6,203 nucleotides of DNA from an uncultured bacterium (GTDB lineage: Bacteria > Actinomycetota > Actinomycetes > S36-B12), in the NCBI GenBank assembly GCA_903940375.1, contig CAJAKT010000612.1, positions 1 to 6,203 on the forward strand, given 5' to 3'. Below, in pieces: positions 5,627 to 6,203 of the stretch. Each line of letters begins with the position of its first letter. Positions within the stretch are counted from its first letter, which is position 1. A program made the translations under genes and the position numbers. A model generated the notes under the pieces. It did not search any database and was not told the origin of the DNA. It saw only the letters and a program-made list of their open reading frames with translations.

Positions 5627-5701
5627 ATCCATACCCGCTGTCCTGGGGAGCCAGTGCAACTGTCAGCCGGCCGGCGTACCTTGAGTCAGTGGGGGGTTGC
5701 C

Positions 5702-6203
5702 ATGAAGCGTCGTACCGCAGTGGCCTTGATTCTGGTTCCTTGTCTTGCCCTGGTGGCGGCACCACCAGCATCTGCCTACTGGTGCAGCATCTCCCACACC
5801 GGCGCAGGCAGCGCTGAAGGAACGTGCGAGGACGGGTTCCATCTCGGACCGATTTCCGGCGGGACCGCTTCGCACTGGGTCGCGGAGCCCGCGGCCGCAA
5901 CTCCCACACCGGGCCCAACCCCCGATCCGATCCCGAGTCCAACCCTGAGTCCAGACGCGGTCAGCGGCACCCCGGCAGCCGGCGAGGGGCCCGCTGCTCC
6001 CCCGCCCGTCAGCAGCCCATCGCCTGCGAGTCCTCTGCCCGACTGGTCTGCATCGACGATTTTCGAGTCACTTCCCGGCGGTCCGGTGTGGACCGGAGCA
6101 GGCGCCTCGGTTCTCGGCCCACAGATCACCTGCCCGGACGGTTGGGGTACCGCGGTTGAGGTGTGGGCCGACACCGGACAACAGGCGGTGTACTGCGTAC
6201 GTA
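5702..6203 (+). CDS. Secreted proline-rich, cysteine-containing protein, unknown function (runs off the right edge)
   Basis: An open frame of 167 complete codons with no stop before the window ends. Residues 1-25 are a textbook Sec signal peptide: MKRR, a hydrophobic core, then PPASA with predicted cleavage before Tyr26. The mature part starts YWCSISHTG and has Cys28 and Cys42 in a short N-terminal segment. Residues 63-113 are a Pro/Thr/Ser/Ala-rich linker, including the TPTPGPTPDPIPSP stretch. From about residue 114 a second folded segment has Trp115, Trp130, Trp148 and Trp155, and Cys144 (ITCPDGWG) and Cys165 (VYCVR). The four cysteines could form two disulphides outside the cell. A GGGGGG stretch (5691-5696) five bases before ATG 5702 serves as a ribosome-binding site; an in-frame TTG at 5681 would add seven residues and is less likely. 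A -10-like TACCTT lies at 5677-5682. I do not recognise the family. The gene probably has its own promoter, 75 bases after the PH-domain gene. Confidence 0.75.
   Translation, partial: MKRRTAVALILVPCLALVAAPPASAYWCSISHTGAGSAEGTCEDGFHLGPISGGTASHWVAEPAAATPTPGPTPDPIPSPTLSPDAVSGTPAAGEGPAAPPPVSSPSPASPLPDWSASTIFESLPGGPVWTGAGASVLGPQITCPDGWGTAVEVWADTGQQAVYCVR
5900..5953 (+). repeat. Pro/Thr/Ser linker-coding tract
   Basis: This stretch codes for residues 67-84 of the secreted protein, an alternating proline linker (TPTPGPTPDPIPSPTLSP). At DNA level GAGTCCA recurs at 5935-5941 and 5947-5953, a 12-base step corresponding to SPTL/SPD. It probably spaces two extracellular segments and may vary in length between strains by slippage. 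Confidence 0.5.

Noticed and set aside
5627..5701. Terminator between the PH-domain gene and the secreted-protein gene
   Set aside because: Only four-base stems (CTGG/CCAG, CAGT/ACTG) and a loopless GCCGGCCGGC palindrome are present, with no U-run; too weak to call.
5702..5750. Lipoprotein signal (lipobox) in the secreted protein
   Set aside because: Cys14 lies in the hydrophobic core after Val-Pro and too near the N-terminus. The PPASA site before Tyr26 fits ordinary signal peptidase cleavage.

Overview
The window reads as a chromosomal segment of a high-GC Gram-positive bacterium (Actinomycetota). The evidence is the strong G/C bias at third codon positions, frequent GTG starts, short intergenic gaps, the long basic N-terminal extension on RlmB typical of actinobacterial copies, a DUF4032 protein, and Actinomycetota-like versions of CysS and the bacterial PH-domain protein. 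No tRNA, rRNA, insertion sequence, CRISPR array or phage gene was seen, and no gene-free stretch exceeds about 120 bases.

Layout. Bases 1-285 (minus strand) hold the N-terminal 95 codons of a LacI-family repressor that runs off the left edge. Divergent from it, 49 bases away, is a two-gene plus-strand unit: a DUF4032 protein with a kinase-like N-terminal half (335-1603), joined by an ATGA overlap to a CPA2-type cation:proton antiporter (1600-2790) that has only the membrane domain. This unit converges on, and overlaps by 28 bases, the minus-strand operon cysS-rlmB (5137 down to 2763). CysS charges tRNA-Cys and RlmB 2'-O-methylates 23S rRNA, so this is a translation operon. A perfect 10-bp inverted repeat inside the antiporter's 3' end lies just beyond the rlmB stop and is the best candidate terminator for that operon.

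To the right of cysS, a 115-base divergent region carries a GC-rich hairpin and candidate -10 boxes for both directions. It leads to a plus-strand PH-domain (bPH_1) gene (5253-5626) that is broken by a one-base frameshift near base 5482. After a 75-base gap comes the start of a secreted, proline-rich, cysteine-containing protein of unknown function (5702 to the right edge, open).

The least understood part is the translationally coupled kinase-like DUF4032/antiporter pair. The sequence suggests that the two products work together, but it does not show how. The most concrete anomalies are the PH-gene frameshift, the tail-to-tail overlap with its embedded hairpin, and two GTG genes (lacI-type and cysS) that share a TANNNT-6 nt-GTG arrangement suggestive of leaderless transcripts.
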